Shown here: positions 43,793-51,575 of the stretch, piece after piece
Layout: every line of letters begins with the position of its first letter
How positions within the stretch are numbered: position 1 is the stretch's first letter
Origin: JANYJA01 sp038229055
GTDB taxonomy: Bacteria > Acidobacteriota > Terriglobia > Bryobacterales > Bryobacteraceae
NCBI GenBank assembly: GCA_038229055.1
Contig: JBBROU010000002.1
Coordinates: 32,666-96,665, forward strand
DNA length: 64,000 nt
Direction of reading: 5' to 3'
The notes under the pieces: model-generated
The model's input: only the letters and a program-made list of their open reading frames with translations
Database searches by the model: none
What the model was told of the DNA's origin: nothing
Position numbers and translations under genes: made by a program

Positions 43793-46345
43793 TCACTTGG
43801 CGTCTCGCCAGTTAGGCCCGATCCCCACGTCGGCAACCAGCGGCACGCGAAGCGCGTAGACTTGCTCCATCTCGTGCTTCACCATGCGGGCAACCTCGCC
43901 GGCATGCTCGGGCGAAGCTTCCAGCACCAGCTCATCGTGAACCTGTAGGAGCATGGCGGCTTCGAAGGGCCGCAGTTTTTCATCGATGCGAATCATAGCG
44001 AGCTTGATGAGATCGGCGGCGGTGCCTTGCAGCGGAGAATTGACCGCAGTCCTCTCGGCGAAGCCGCGGGCATTCGGATTTCGGCTGTTCATGTCCGGAA
44101 TGGGGCGTTCGCGCCCCAGCAGAGTGCGCGTGACGCCGGTGCCGCGAACGTGTTCGATGGTGGCGTCGATGAAGCGGCGCACCCCGGAATAGCGCTCAAA
44201 GTAGCTCTTGATGTAAGTCTCAGCTTCTTTCCGCGAGATTCCCAGTTGCGAGGCGAGACCGAAGGAGCTGATGCCGTACACGATGCCGAAGTTGACGGCT
44301 TTGGCGTTGTTGCGCGCCTCACGAGTGACCAGCATGGGAGGCACGCCCATCACTTCGGCAGCGGTCCGGGTATGAATGTCTTCGCCGCTACGGAAGGCTT
44401 CGACCAAAACGGGGTCTTCGGAGAGATGAGCCAGGAGCCGCAGCTCGATTTGGGAGTAATCGGCGACCAGCAGCTTCCAGCCGTCGCGCGGGACAAACGC
44501 GGCGCGGATCTCGCGTCCAAGGGCAGTTTTGATCGGAATGTTTTGAAGATTCGGGTTGGACGAAGAGAGGCGCCCGGTGGCCGCGCCGGCCTGGTTGAAG
44601 CTGGTGTGGATGCGCCCCGTAGCCGAATCGATGAGCAACGGGAGCGCGTCGACATACGTGCCTTTCAGCTTGGTGAGCCCGCGATATTCGAGCACCTTTC
44701 GGACGATTTCGTAATCGGCGGCGAGCTCTTCGAGAACATCGGCAGCCGTGGAGACCGTCTTGCCTTTGCCGTAGCGCATGGGCGCTGGCAGCTTCAAATC
44801 TTGGAACAGAACGCGGCCTAGCTGCTGCGGAGAGCCGATGTTGAACTCGCGGCCGGCGAGCTGGTGAATTTCCCCCGTGAGCCGAGTGATCTCGGTCTCC
44901 ATCAGACCGGAGAGGCGCGCGAGCTCCTCTGTATCCACGCGGATGCCGGCATGCTCCATCGTCGCCAGCACCTGGGCTAGCGGAAGCTCCATGGTTTCGT
45001 AGAGCGAACGCAGCTCGCGCCGGTCGATTTCGGGATTCAGCTTTTCATGGAGCTCGATCAGATGCAGCGCATGTTCGGCTGGGCCCTCGCCCATCTTGAG
45101 TTCAAGACGCCGGTGCACAAGTTGTTCGAGCGAGTTGCCCGCCGGGTCGGCGTCGAGCAGGAACGCGTAGAGCGAAGGATCGTGAACGAAGCCGCGCGGC
45201 GTCATGCCCGCCTTCATAAAGCCCAGCAATGACGACTTGATGTCGGCGGCGATCTTGGGCCGGGCGGCGTCCTCAATCAACGGCTTCAGCGCCGGGAACA
45301 GGTTGCGCGAAACGGTGAACGCTTCGCCGGCTTTCCACGCCAGTCCCGCCTCCGTTTCGCCGATGACGAGCGCGACCGGCGTACCTTCCGGAATGCCGGC
45401 TAAGAAATTGGCAACGGCTTCTTCGGAAGCGAGCGCCGAAATCTCTCGCGCGCGCGTATCTTCGGCCGGCCCAAGCTCTCGCAAATGGCTATAGAATTCC
45501 AGTTCCTTATAAATTTGCCGCAGCGCGGCAATATCCGGCTGTTGCACTTCAAGATCGGAAAACTTGAACTCGATCGGAACGTTGGTTTCGATGGTCGCCA
45601 GCCTCTTACTCATCAGGATGCGCTCGCGATTGTTCTGCAGACTTTCGCGATACGTTCTTTTCTCGACCTCAGAGGCGCGGTCGAGCGCCGCCTCGACGGA
45701 TCCGAAGCGTTCGATGAGGTCTTTCGCGCCCTTATCGCCTATACCCGGCGCGCCGGGAATGTTATCGACCGCATCGCCCTTCAGCGCGAGAAGATCGGCA
45801 ACCTGCGACGGCAGGACGCCCATGAACTCTTTCACCTTCGGTTCGTCATACCAGGTATCGTCTTTGGCGGGATTCAGCATGGCCACGCGATCATTGACGA
45901 GTTGCAGCATATCCTTATCACTCGAAACAATCACAACTTCATAACCGGCTTCGCGCGCACGGCAAGACAGGGTGCCAATCACGTCGTCGGCTTCAAAACC
46001 TGGGAACTCCAAAATCGGGATGCGCAGCGCTTCCAGAAGTTTGCGGATGTAGCGGATCTGTTCGGGCAAATCGGGCGGCATCTCACTGCGGTTGGCCTTG
46101 TATTGAGCAAACTCCTGCTCGCGCAGGGTGGGTCCGGCGCTTTCGAAAACGGCGGCCATGTGGCGAGGATCGAAGGTGTTGTAAAGCTTGCGGAGCATGT
46201 TGCTGAAGATGAAGACCGCTTCGGTGCCGAGACCGGCAGTGGTGCGCATGGGCGCAACGCTGGCACGAGCGCGGGCGTGGTAGGCCCGGAAGATGAAACC
46301 GTACGAATCAATGAGGAAAAGGCGCGGAGAGAGCACTCCGCCCAT
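43793..46345 (-). CDS. polA: DNA polymerase I
   Basis: 850 residues from the ATG at 46345 (LFLIDSYGFIFRAYHA). The 5' nuclease domain (1-290) has its acidic residues in GFEADDVIGTL, SSDKDMLQLV and GDAVDNIPG. The middle domain keeps the fold of the 3'-5' exonuclease but no D-x-E triad is seen, so proofreading is probably absent, as in Taq-type enzymes. The polymerase domain is complete: motif A DYSQIELRLLAHL, motif B NNAKAVNFGIVYG, motif C LQVHDELVLE. Involved in Okazaki-fragment processing and repair. Confidence 0.95.
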   Translation of the reverse strand: MGGVLSPRLFLIDSYGFIFRAYHARARASVAPMRTTAGLGTEAVFIFSNMLRKLYNTFDPRHMAAVFESAGPTLREQEFAQYKANRSEMPPDLPEQIRYIRKLLEALRIPILEFPGFEADDVIGTLSCRAREAGYEVVIVSSDKDMLQLVNDRVAMLNPAKDDTWYDEPKVKEFMGVLPSQVADLLALKGDAVDNIPGAPGIGDKGAKDLIERFGSVEAALDRASEVEKRTYRESLQNNRERILMSKRLATIETNVPIEFKFSDLEVQQPDIAALRQIYKELEFYSHLRELGPAEDTRAREISALASEEAVANFLAGIPEGTPVALVIGETEAGLAWKAGEAFTVSRNLFPALKPLIEDAARPKIAADIKSSLLGFMKAGMTPRGFVHDPSLYAFLLDADPAGNSLEQLVHRRLELKMGEGPAEHALHLIELHEKLNPEIDRRELRSLYETMELPLAQVLATMEHAGIRVDTEELARLSGLMETEITRLTGEIHQLAGREFNIGSPQQLGRVLFQDLKLPAPMRYGKGKTVSTAADVLEELAADYEIVRKVLEYRGLTKLKGTYVDALPLLIDSATGRIHTSFNQAGAATGRLSSSNPNLQNIPIKTALGREIRAAFVPRDGWKLLVADYSQIELRLLAHLSEDPVLVEAFRSGEDIHTRTAAEVMGVPPMLVTREARNNAKAVNFGIVYGISSFGLASQLGISRKEAETYIKSYFERYSGVRRFIDATIEHVRGTGVTRTLLGRERPIPDMNSRNPNARGFAERTAVNSPLQGTAADLIKLAMIRIDEKLRPFEAAMLLQVHDELVLEASPEHAGEVARMVKHEMEQVYALRVPLVADVGIGPNWRDAK

Positions 46346-46448
46346 AATACCCCCGCGATACCCCCGCAGCTCATTTCGATACAGATTGGGTTGCAAAGTG
46401 TTGCATTCTGACCACAGCCATCAGAAACGGTGCATTTGAAATGAACTA

Positions 46449-46479
46449 TTTACAGGCGGGCTTTGGATTGCATTATAAT
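46449..46479 (+). promoter_or_regulatory. Candidate sigma-70 promoter for lpxC
   Basis: -35 TTTACA at 46449-46454 and a perfect -10 TATAAT at 46474-46479, spacer 19 bases, in the 178-base gap between the divergent polA and lpxC starts. Transcription would begin about 46486, a few bases ahead of the leader ATG at 46490. Confidence 0.6.
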
Positions 46480-46489
46480 CGCTGGTTCT

Positions 46490-46534
46490 ATGAAGGCACG
46501 CCGGAAATCAATGGGAGCTGCGATTGCGATTTGA
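46490..46534 (+). other. 14-codon leader reading frame overlapping the lpxC start
   Basis: ATG at 46490 opens MKARRKSMGAAIAI and stops at a TGA inside the first codons of lpxC, in a different frame. The lpxC TTG (46524) lies within its last codons, and the GGGAG site for lpxC lies inside it. If translated it could couple or limit lpxC translation. No ribosome-binding site precedes its own ATG, so translation would be leaderless-like. Confidence 0.35.
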
Positions 46535-47414
46535 GACCACGGTGCAGCGCGAAGTCGGCACGACCGGCATCGGGTTGCACAGCGGCGTTCCAGTCACCAT
46601 TCGCGTGAAGCCGGCGCCGGTTTCCACGGGCTTGGTGTTCCTGCGGTCGGATCTCGACAATTTCCCCATCCCGGCAAGCTGGCGGCACGTGGCGCGCGTG
46701 AGCTACGCGACCAGCCTGATGCGCCAGGGCGTTCTGATTTCGACTACCGAACATCTGTTGAGCACGTTCTACAGTTTGGGAATCGACAATGCTTTCATTG
46801 AAATCGATAACCTGGAGGTTCCCATTCTGGATGGGAGCGGCTGGCCGTTCGTCGAGCTGATTCGGGAGGCCGGAATCCGTTACTATCGGCGCAAACGCCG
46901 CTATCTAAGGATCACTCGGCCGGTTTCGATTGAAGATCGCGGTAAGCGGATCACGATTCTGCCCGCGGATAGCTTCCGCCTGACCTGCGATGTGCGTTTC
47001 GATCATCCCATGGTAGGGAATCAGGCGCTCGAAATGGAAGTGACTCCGGAGCGCTACACCGAGCAACTTGCCGCGGCGCGCACTTTTGGATTCGAATATG
47101 AGCTGGACCAGATGCGCGATATGGGCTTGATCCGGGGCGCAACGCTGGACAATGCCATCTGCTTCACGCGCGATGGCGTGCTGAATCCGGGCGGCCTGCG
47201 CTTCGCCGACGAATGCTGCCGTCATAAGGCGCTGGACCTCATTGGCGATCTTGCACTGATCGGGAAACCGCTGTTGGGGCACGTGATCGCGGAGCGAGCC
47301 GGTCACGCGATGCACGCGGCGCTGGTGGCGCGCATCATGTCAGACGCTTCGCTCTATGAGATCCTCACCTTCGATCAACTGGCCTCGCGCGTAACGCACG
47401 CGTTGATTTCCTAA
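46524..47414 (+). CDS. lpxC: UDP-3-O-acyl-N-acetylglucosamine deacetylase
   Basis: 296 residues. TTG start preceded by GGGAG eight bases upstream; it gives the standard N-terminus ending in TGIGLHSG. Zinc ligands H77 (TTEHLL), H234 and D238 (HKALDLIGDL), and catalytic H261 (ERAGHAMHAAL) are all present, with E76 as base. It catalyses the committed step of lipid A synthesis, so the host makes lipopolysaccharide. The small basic protein gene follows six bases later. Confidence 0.95.
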   Translation: MRFETTVQREVGTTGIGLHSGVPVTIRVKPAPVSTGLVFLRSDLDNFPIPASWRHVARVSYATSLMRQGVLISTTEHLLSTFYSLGIDNAFIEIDNLEVPILDGSGWPFVELIREAGIRYYRRKRRYLRITRPVSIEDRGKRITILPADSFRLTCDVRFDHPMVGNQALEMEVTPERYTEQLAAARTFGFEYELDQMRDMGLIRGATLDNAICFTRDGVLNPGGLRFADECCRHKALDLIGDLALIGKPLLGHVIAERAGHAMHAALVARIMSDASLYEILTFDQLASRVTHALIS

Positions 47415-47420
47415 CCCCGC

Positions 47421-47570
47421 ATGGCGGCTAAAAAGAAAAAATTCGAGGCCAAAAAAGAAGTCCGAAAACTCGCTCGCGAGCGCGTAGGCACGGTTCCGGC
47501 GTCGCAGGTGATCGTGCCCAAATCGTCACGAAAACCTAAACATAAGAAGGCGATCGAGGAGGAAGGTTAG
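47421..47570 (+). CDS. 49-residue highly basic protein
   Basis: ATG seven bases after the lpxC stop; stop TAG at 47568-47570. The product starts AAKKKKFEAKKEVRKLARERVG and ends SSRKPKHKKAIEEEG, about one third lysine/arginine. It resembles small ribosome- or nucleic-acid-binding proteins. Position and spacing suggest co-translation with lpxC. The open frame ends right before the HU terminator. Too short for family assignment by eye. Confidence 0.6.
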   Translation: MAAKKKKFEAKKEVRKLARERVGTVPASQVIVPKSSRKPKHKKAIEEEG

Positions 47571-47606
47571 CAAAAGAAAACCCCGCAGCATTTGGCCTAC
47601 GGGGTT
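47571..47606 (-). terminator. Rho-independent terminator of the HU gene
   Basis: On the minus strand AACCCCG (47606-47600) pairs with CGGGGTT (47585-47579), extended by AG/CT after one mismatch, loop of ~8, followed by TTCTTTTG. It lies 28 bases after the HU stop. On the plus strand, after the basic protein gene, the same hairpin is followed by a poor T-tract. Confidence 0.78.
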
Positions 47607-47633
47607 CTCAAACTTGCCAGCAACAGCTAACGG

Positions 47634-47939
47634 CTATTTCGCTTTTTTCGGCGGAACGATGGCGTCCTTGGCAGCTTTCGCCACGCGGAACTTCACCACC
47701 TTCTTGGCCGGAATCTTAATCGTCTCGCCGGTCGCCGGGTTCCGCCCCATGCGCGCTTTCCGTTCCACGCGCACCAGGCGCCCGAGTCCGGGCATCACAA
47801 AAACACCGTTCTTCTTAACTTCAGCCACCGCCATGCTGGCGAGACTGTCCAAAAAAAGACGGGCAGTCTTGTTCGGTACCTCGCACGCCTCGGCGAGCGA
47901 TCTCATAAGCTGCGTCTGTGTCATCCGTATAGCGGCCAT
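47634..47939 (-). CDS. HU/IHF-family DNA-binding protein
   Basis: 101 residues from the ATG at 47939, preceded by an AGGAGG five bases upstream. Full HU fold: N-terminal helices TQTQLMRSLAEACEVPNKTARLFLDSL, then VFVMPGLGRLVRVERKARMGRNPATGETIKIPAKKVVKFRVAK, with the R-x-x-R-N-P-A-T-G-E arm motif. C-terminus VPPKKAK is basic. Nucleoid protein, likely abundant given its strong promoter and terminator. Confidence 0.92.
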   Translation of the reverse strand: MAAIRMTQTQLMRSLAEACEVPNKTARLFLDSLASMAVAEVKKNGVFVMPGLGRLVRVERKARMGRNPATGETIKIPAKKVVKFRVAKAAKDAIVPPKKAK

Positions 47940-48035
47940 CAAGCCTCCTGATTCTTTCTCATAAATTTTCCAACCCCCGCACACATCACGCCGGAGCGCG
48001 CCCCGTGAGCATGTCCGTGTTCCCAAATCGTTACA

Positions 48036-48064
48036 ATGATACGGAACGCGCCGAAGGATGTAAA
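48036..48064 (-). promoter_or_regulatory. Sigma-70 promoter of the HU gene
   Basis: On the minus strand TTTACA (48064-48059), exactly 17 bases, then TATCAT (48041-48036). One mismatch to consensus in the -35 and one to two in the -10. The start of transcription would be near 48028, giving an ~90-base leader before the HU ATG at 47939. Confidence 0.68.
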
Positions 48065-48120
48065 GAGAAAACCATCAAAAAAAGCCTGATTTTGCGGTGT
48101 TTTGCGAGATTAACGGACGT

Positions 48121-49185
48121 TCACCTCTCCATCCCGACAAGAAGGTTGTCGGCTGGGGCGCGATTGGGAGCAACGGGCGGCGCGTACTCCACAAACTTCA
48201 GTTTGAGCACGCCGCGAAGCTCGGAGTCCAGTTTGATCCGAACGTCTGGATGCTGTTTCAGAAATTGCCGGGCGTTCTCGCGGCCTTGTCCGATACGTTC
48301 GCCGTGGTAACTAAACCAGGAGCCGCTCTTCTCGACCACATTCTGCAAAACTCCAGTGTCAAGAAGATCGCCTTCTTTGGAGGTGCCTTCGCCGTAGAGG
48401 ATATCGAATTCGGCTTCTTTGAACGGCGACGCGACCTTGTTCTTCACGATTTTGACCCGAGTACGGTTTCCGATAATGTTTTCGCCATCCTTGATTGGGC
48501 CGGTCCGGCGGATCTCGGCGCGAACGGAACAGTAAAACTTGAGGGCGCGCCCGCCAGTCGTCGTCTCGGGGTTGCCGAACATCACGCCGATTTTCTCGCG
48601 GATCTGATTGATGAAGATCAGGCAGGTATTAGTCTTCGAAACACTTCCCGTCAGCTTGCGCAAGGCTTGCGACATCAAACGCGCATGCAAGCCCATGTGG
48701 CTATCGCCCATTTCCCCTTCGAGCTCGGCTTTGGGCACAAGGGCCGCCACCGAGTCGATCACAATGACGTCGATGGCTCCGGAAGCGGTAAGCGCCGCGG
48801 CAATTTCGAGCGCCTGTTCGCCGGTATCGGGCTGCGAAATTAGCAGATTTTCAATATCGACCCCGAGCTTGCGAGCGTACTGAGGATCGAGAGCATGCTC
48901 CGCATCAATGAACGCGGCAGTGCCGCCGGCACGCTGCGCTTCAGCGATGACTTGCAGCGTAATGGTTGTTTTGCCCGACGATTCGGGGCCATAGATTTCG
49001 ATCACGCGCCCGCGCGGGAACCCGCCGACTCCTAGCGCCGCGTCGATCGAGATTGAACCGGATGAGATCACCTCGATCGGCTCGACGGTCGTCGAGCCCA
49101 AACGCATGACCGAGCCTTTGCCGAACTGCTTATCCAGTTGAACCAGCGCCAGATCGATGGCCTTGCGCTTCTCCCGTTCATCCAT
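48121..49185 (-). CDS. recA: Recombinase RecA, paralogue 1
   Basis: 354 residues. Walker A GPESSGKTT (66-74), Walker B VIVIDSVAAL, loop L1 GEMGDSHMG and loop L2 FGNPETTTGGRALKFYCS all intact, so ATP use and filament formation are expected. Compared with the second copy it has AEIRRTGPIKDGENI after L2 and a different tail (KLKFVEYAPPVAPNRAPADN). The acidic C-terminus of E. coli RecA is absent. It follows recA2 with 104 bases between, and has its own GGGAGA site. Which copy is the main SOS recombinase cannot be told by eye. Confidence 0.93.
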   Translation of the reverse strand: MDEREKRKAIDLALVQLDKQFGKGSVMRLGSTTVEPIEVISSGSISIDAALGVGGFPRGRVIEIYGPESSGKTTITLQVIAEAQRAGGTAAFIDAEHALDPQYARKLGVDIENLLISQPDTGEQALEIAAALTASGAIDVIVIDSVAALVPKAELEGEMGDSHMGLHARLMSQALRKLTGSVSKTNTCLIFINQIREKIGVMFGNPETTTGGRALKFYCSVRAEIRRTGPIKDGENIIGNRTRVKIVKNKVASPFKEAEFDILYGEGTSKEGDLLDTGVLQNVVEKSGSWFSYHGERIGQGRENARQFLKQHPDVRIKLDSELRGVLKLKFVEYAPPVAPNRAPADNLLVGMER

Positions 49186-49289
49186 TGGTCACTCTCCCTG
49201 AAAGAGGACAAGTGGGCGAGGATGGCGATTTGTCTCCGCAAATAGGTCGAAACCCGAAACACGCCGGAACGTCGAGGCGACTTAATAAG

Positions 49290-50369
49290 TTATCGCGGGC
49301 GCGATGCTGCGGCCGGGGGGGCGGCTTTCGGCATCGGTATAGGTTCGATCGGCTGACCATTGACCGGCTCGGTTTTGATCAGGCCTAGTTGCTTGCGCAG
49401 CTCTGTATCGATGGTCTGGCGGATGTCCGGGTTGTCCTTCAGGAACTGGCGTGAATTCTCCCGGCCCTGACCAATGCGGTCGCCGCGGAAACTGAACCAC
49501 GAGCCGCTCTTTTCGACCAGGTTACTCGCTACACCGAGATCCAGCAGATCGCCTTCTTTGGAAATTCCCTCGCCGTAGATGATGTCGAATTCAGCCTCGC
49601 GGAAGGGCGCTGCGAGTTTGTTCTTGACTACCTTTACCTTAGTGCGATTGCCGACGATCACATCGCCATCTTTGATGGCGGCGATGCGGCGGATATCCAG
49701 GCGCACTGAAGAATAGAACTTCAGCGCGCGCCCGCCGGTGGTGGTTTCCGGGTTGCCGAACATCACGCCTATCTTCTCGCGAATCTGATTGATGAAGATA
49801 AGGCAGGTCTTCGATTTCGAAACGACGCCGGTGAGCTTGCGGAGCGCCTGAGACATCAAACGCGCCTGCAGGCCCATGTGACTGTCACCCATTTCGCCGT
49901 CGAGTTCGGCTTTCGGGACAAGCGCGGCGACCGAATCCACCACCAGCACGTCAATGGAGCCGGAAGCGATCAGCGCGCCGGTGATTTCGAGTGCCTGTTC
50001 ACCGTAGTCGGGCTGCGAGACGAGCAGATTGTCGACGTCAACCCCGAGCTTGCGAGCATAAATAGGATCGAGCGCGTGTTCCACGTCGATGAACGCGGCC
50101 ATGCCACCCTTTTTCTGCGCTTCGGCGATCACCTGTAGCGCGATGGTTGTCTTTCCCGAAGACTCCGGGCCGTAGATTTCGTTGATTCTGCCTCGCGGGA
50201 AGCCGCCAGTGCCGAGCGCCGCATCCAGCGCAATCGATCCGGTTGAGATTACGGCCACGGGGACGACGGCGTCCTTCGATCCAAGCCGCAGAATTGACCC
50301 CTTGCCGAACTGTTTCTCGATCTGTGCTAGCGTCTGTTCGAGCGCTCGCGCGCGTTCTTTTTCGTCCAT
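49290..50369 (-). CDS. recA: Recombinase RecA, paralogue 2
   Basis: 359 residues with all RecA motifs: Walker A at 67-75, VLVVDSVAAL, GEMGDSHMG, FGNPETTTGGRALKFYSS. The C-terminal tail is Pro/Ala rich (EPIPMPKAAPPAAASRPR) and not acidic. Upstream GAGGAG site eight bases before the ATG. First gene of the recA pair; divergent from the Xre repressor at 50507 with only ~140 bases between the start codons. Confidence 0.93.
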   Translation of the reverse strand: MDEKERARALEQTLAQIEKQFGKGSILRLGSKDAVVPVAVISTGSIALDAALGTGGFPRGRINEIYGPESSGKTTIALQVIAEAQKKGGMAAFIDVEHALDPIYARKLGVDVDNLLVSQPDYGEQALEITGALIASGSIDVLVVDSVAALVPKAELDGEMGDSHMGLQARLMSQALRKLTGVVSKSKTCLIFINQIREKIGVMFGNPETTTGGRALKFYSSVRLDIRRIAAIKDGDVIVGNRTKVKVVKNKLAAPFREAEFDIIYGEGISKEGDLLDLGVASNLVEKSGSWFSFRGDRIGQGRENSRQFLKDNPDIRQTIDTELRKQLGLIKTEPVNGQPIEPIPMPKAAPPAAASRPR

Positions 50370-50420
50370 GATGGATACTCCTCAGCGGTTCGGGGGAAAT
50401 AAAAGTATAGCATCGGGCCG

Positions 50421-50448
50421 GTTATAATGTTCGCCTTTTCTTCACCAA
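50421..50448 (-). promoter_or_regulatory. Candidate promoter of recA2
   Basis: On the minus strand TTGGTG (50448-50443), 16 bases, TATAAC (50426-50421), about 50 bases upstream of the recA2 ATG. A second -10-like TATACT occurs about 15 bases further downstream. No classical E. coli or Bacillus SOS box is seen around either. Confidence 0.45.
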
Positions 50449-50461
50449 GTTAATTTTCCTC

Positions 50462-50509
50462 TTGACTTCTATTGCAAATTGCCATATTGTAATTACGGAT
50501 TGCAATATG
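50462..50509 (+). promoter_or_regulatory. Promoter and palindromic operator of the Xre-NfeD-flotillin-PspA operon
   Basis: -35 TTGACT (50462-50467), 17 bases, -10 TATTGT (50485-50490). An 11-base inverted repeat, CATATTGTAAT (50483-50493) and ATTGCAATATG (50499-50509), one mismatch, five-base spacer, covers the -10, the start site and the ATG (50507-50509) of the Xre gene. A protein bound there would block both transcription and leader formation, as expected for autorepression. A partly similar ATTGCAAATTG lies at 50471-50481. Confidence 0.7.
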
Positions 50510-50989
50510 AAGCTCGGCAAAAAACTCCGGTACCTGCGCGAAGTCGAAGGGACGTTGCGCGGGCTGGATCGCGAAATGACCCAGCAGGAGGTTGTCGACT
50601 CAGTCCGCAAGGAGTCCGGCAAGACGATTTCGCAGGGGTACCTATCGCAGATAGAAAGCGGTGCGCGTCCCCACCTCACCAACCCCACGCGAATGCTGCT
50701 GGCGCGATTCTTCAAAGTGCATCCGGGATATCTGGTGGACGATCCCGAGGGCTTTCAAACCGAGCTGCTGTCGGATTTGGGTGCGCTCGAAGACAAGCTG
50801 GATCTGTGGCTCATCTCTGGCGCCGAGCGTTTTCGGAGCGACCCGGACATGAGTTGCGCGCTCCTTACCGTTGCCAAGCATGATGATTCGCGGCGGTGTC
50901 TGCTGCTGCTAGGCGCGATTTTGGCCAATCCCGGTCTAGCTGAGCGACTGCTCGAAGTTTTGAAACCGAATGGGAGTTCACTGTCATGA
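50507..50989 (+). CDS. Xre-type transcriptional repressor
   Basis: 160 residues from the ATG at 50507; a longer frame to 50462 would run through the operator. HTH_3 domain (1-80): KLGKKLRYLREVEG, then MTQQEVVDSVRKES, recognition helix ISQGYLSQIESGARPHLTNPTRM, and FKVHPGYLVDDPEGF. The C-terminal half is helical (LEDKLDLWLIS, CLLLLGAILANPGLAERLLEVL). It probably represses its own operon. It overlaps the NfeD-like gene by four bases. Confidence 0.85.
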   Translation: MKLGKKLRYLREVEGTLRGLDREMTQQEVVDSVRKESGKTISQGYLSQIESGARPHLTNPTRMLLARFFKVHPGYLVDDPEGFQTELLSDLGALEDKLDLWLISGAERFRSDPDMSCALLTVAKHDDSRRCLLLLGAILANPGLAERLLEVLKPNGSSLS

Positions 50990-51558
50990 ACTGGATCGAT
51001 CTGTACCTTGCATGCTTCATTGCTGGAATATCGATAAGCGCGATTTCGCTGCTCGCCGGCGGACTCCACTTGCCGCACGTTCACTTACACCTGCACCAAC
51101 TGCATGCCGCGCATGGCCCCCATGGCACGGCAAAGGGATCGTCATCGCCTTTCAACTTGGCGACGCTCGCCGCGTTCTTAGCATGGTTCGGCGCAGCGGG
51201 ATATCTGCTGACGCGGTATTCGGCTTGGTGGTTTGTGTGGGCGCTGCTCGCGGCGATCGTCGCGGGCGTTGCCGGTGGATCGATCGTTTTCTGGTTCCTT
51301 GCCCGATTCCTGCTGGCGCGCGAGAAGCCGCTAGACCCGGCAGATTACGAGATGGTCGGGGTGCTTGGCCGCATCACCAGCCCGGTGCGGGACAACGGAA
51401 CGGGCGAAATGATTTTTTCGCAGGAAGGGCGGCGGCGCGGGGTGGCCGTGCGCTGCGATGGCGGCGGAGCGATTCCGAAAGACGCCGAAGTTGTGGTGAC
51501 GCGCTACGAGCGCGGCATCGCGTATGTGAAGCAGTGGGACCAGTTAACGGGCCTGTAG
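50986..51558 (+). CDS. NfeD-like membrane protein
   Basis: 190 residues. An N-terminal membrane segment (5-25), a His-rich luminal stretch (LPHVHLHLHQLHAAHGPHG), two further hydrophobic segments (60-75, 85-112) and a C-terminal OB-like domain: GVLGRITSPVRDNGTGEM, then AEVVVTRYERGIAYV. NfeD proteins partner with flotillins in bacteria, and the flotillin gene follows. The His-rich loop could bind metal. Confidence 0.78.
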   Translation: MNWIDLYLACFIAGISISAISLLAGGLHLPHVHLHLHQLHAAHGPHGTAKGSSSPFNLATLAAFLAWFGAAGYLLTRYSAWWFVWALLAAIVAGVAGGSIVFWFLARFLLAREKPLDPADYEMVGVLGRITSPVRDNGTGEMIFSQEGRRRGVAVRCDGGGAIPKDAEVVVTRYERGIAYVKQWDQLTGL

Positions 51559-51575
51559 GCCAGGAGAAAGCGTTT

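Noticed and set aside
50970..51575. N-terminal extension of the flotillin frame back to 50970
   Set aside because: It runs over the NfeD-like gene in another frame and reads arginine-rich; the ATG at 51576 has a GGAGA site and the flotillin membrane segment follows directly.
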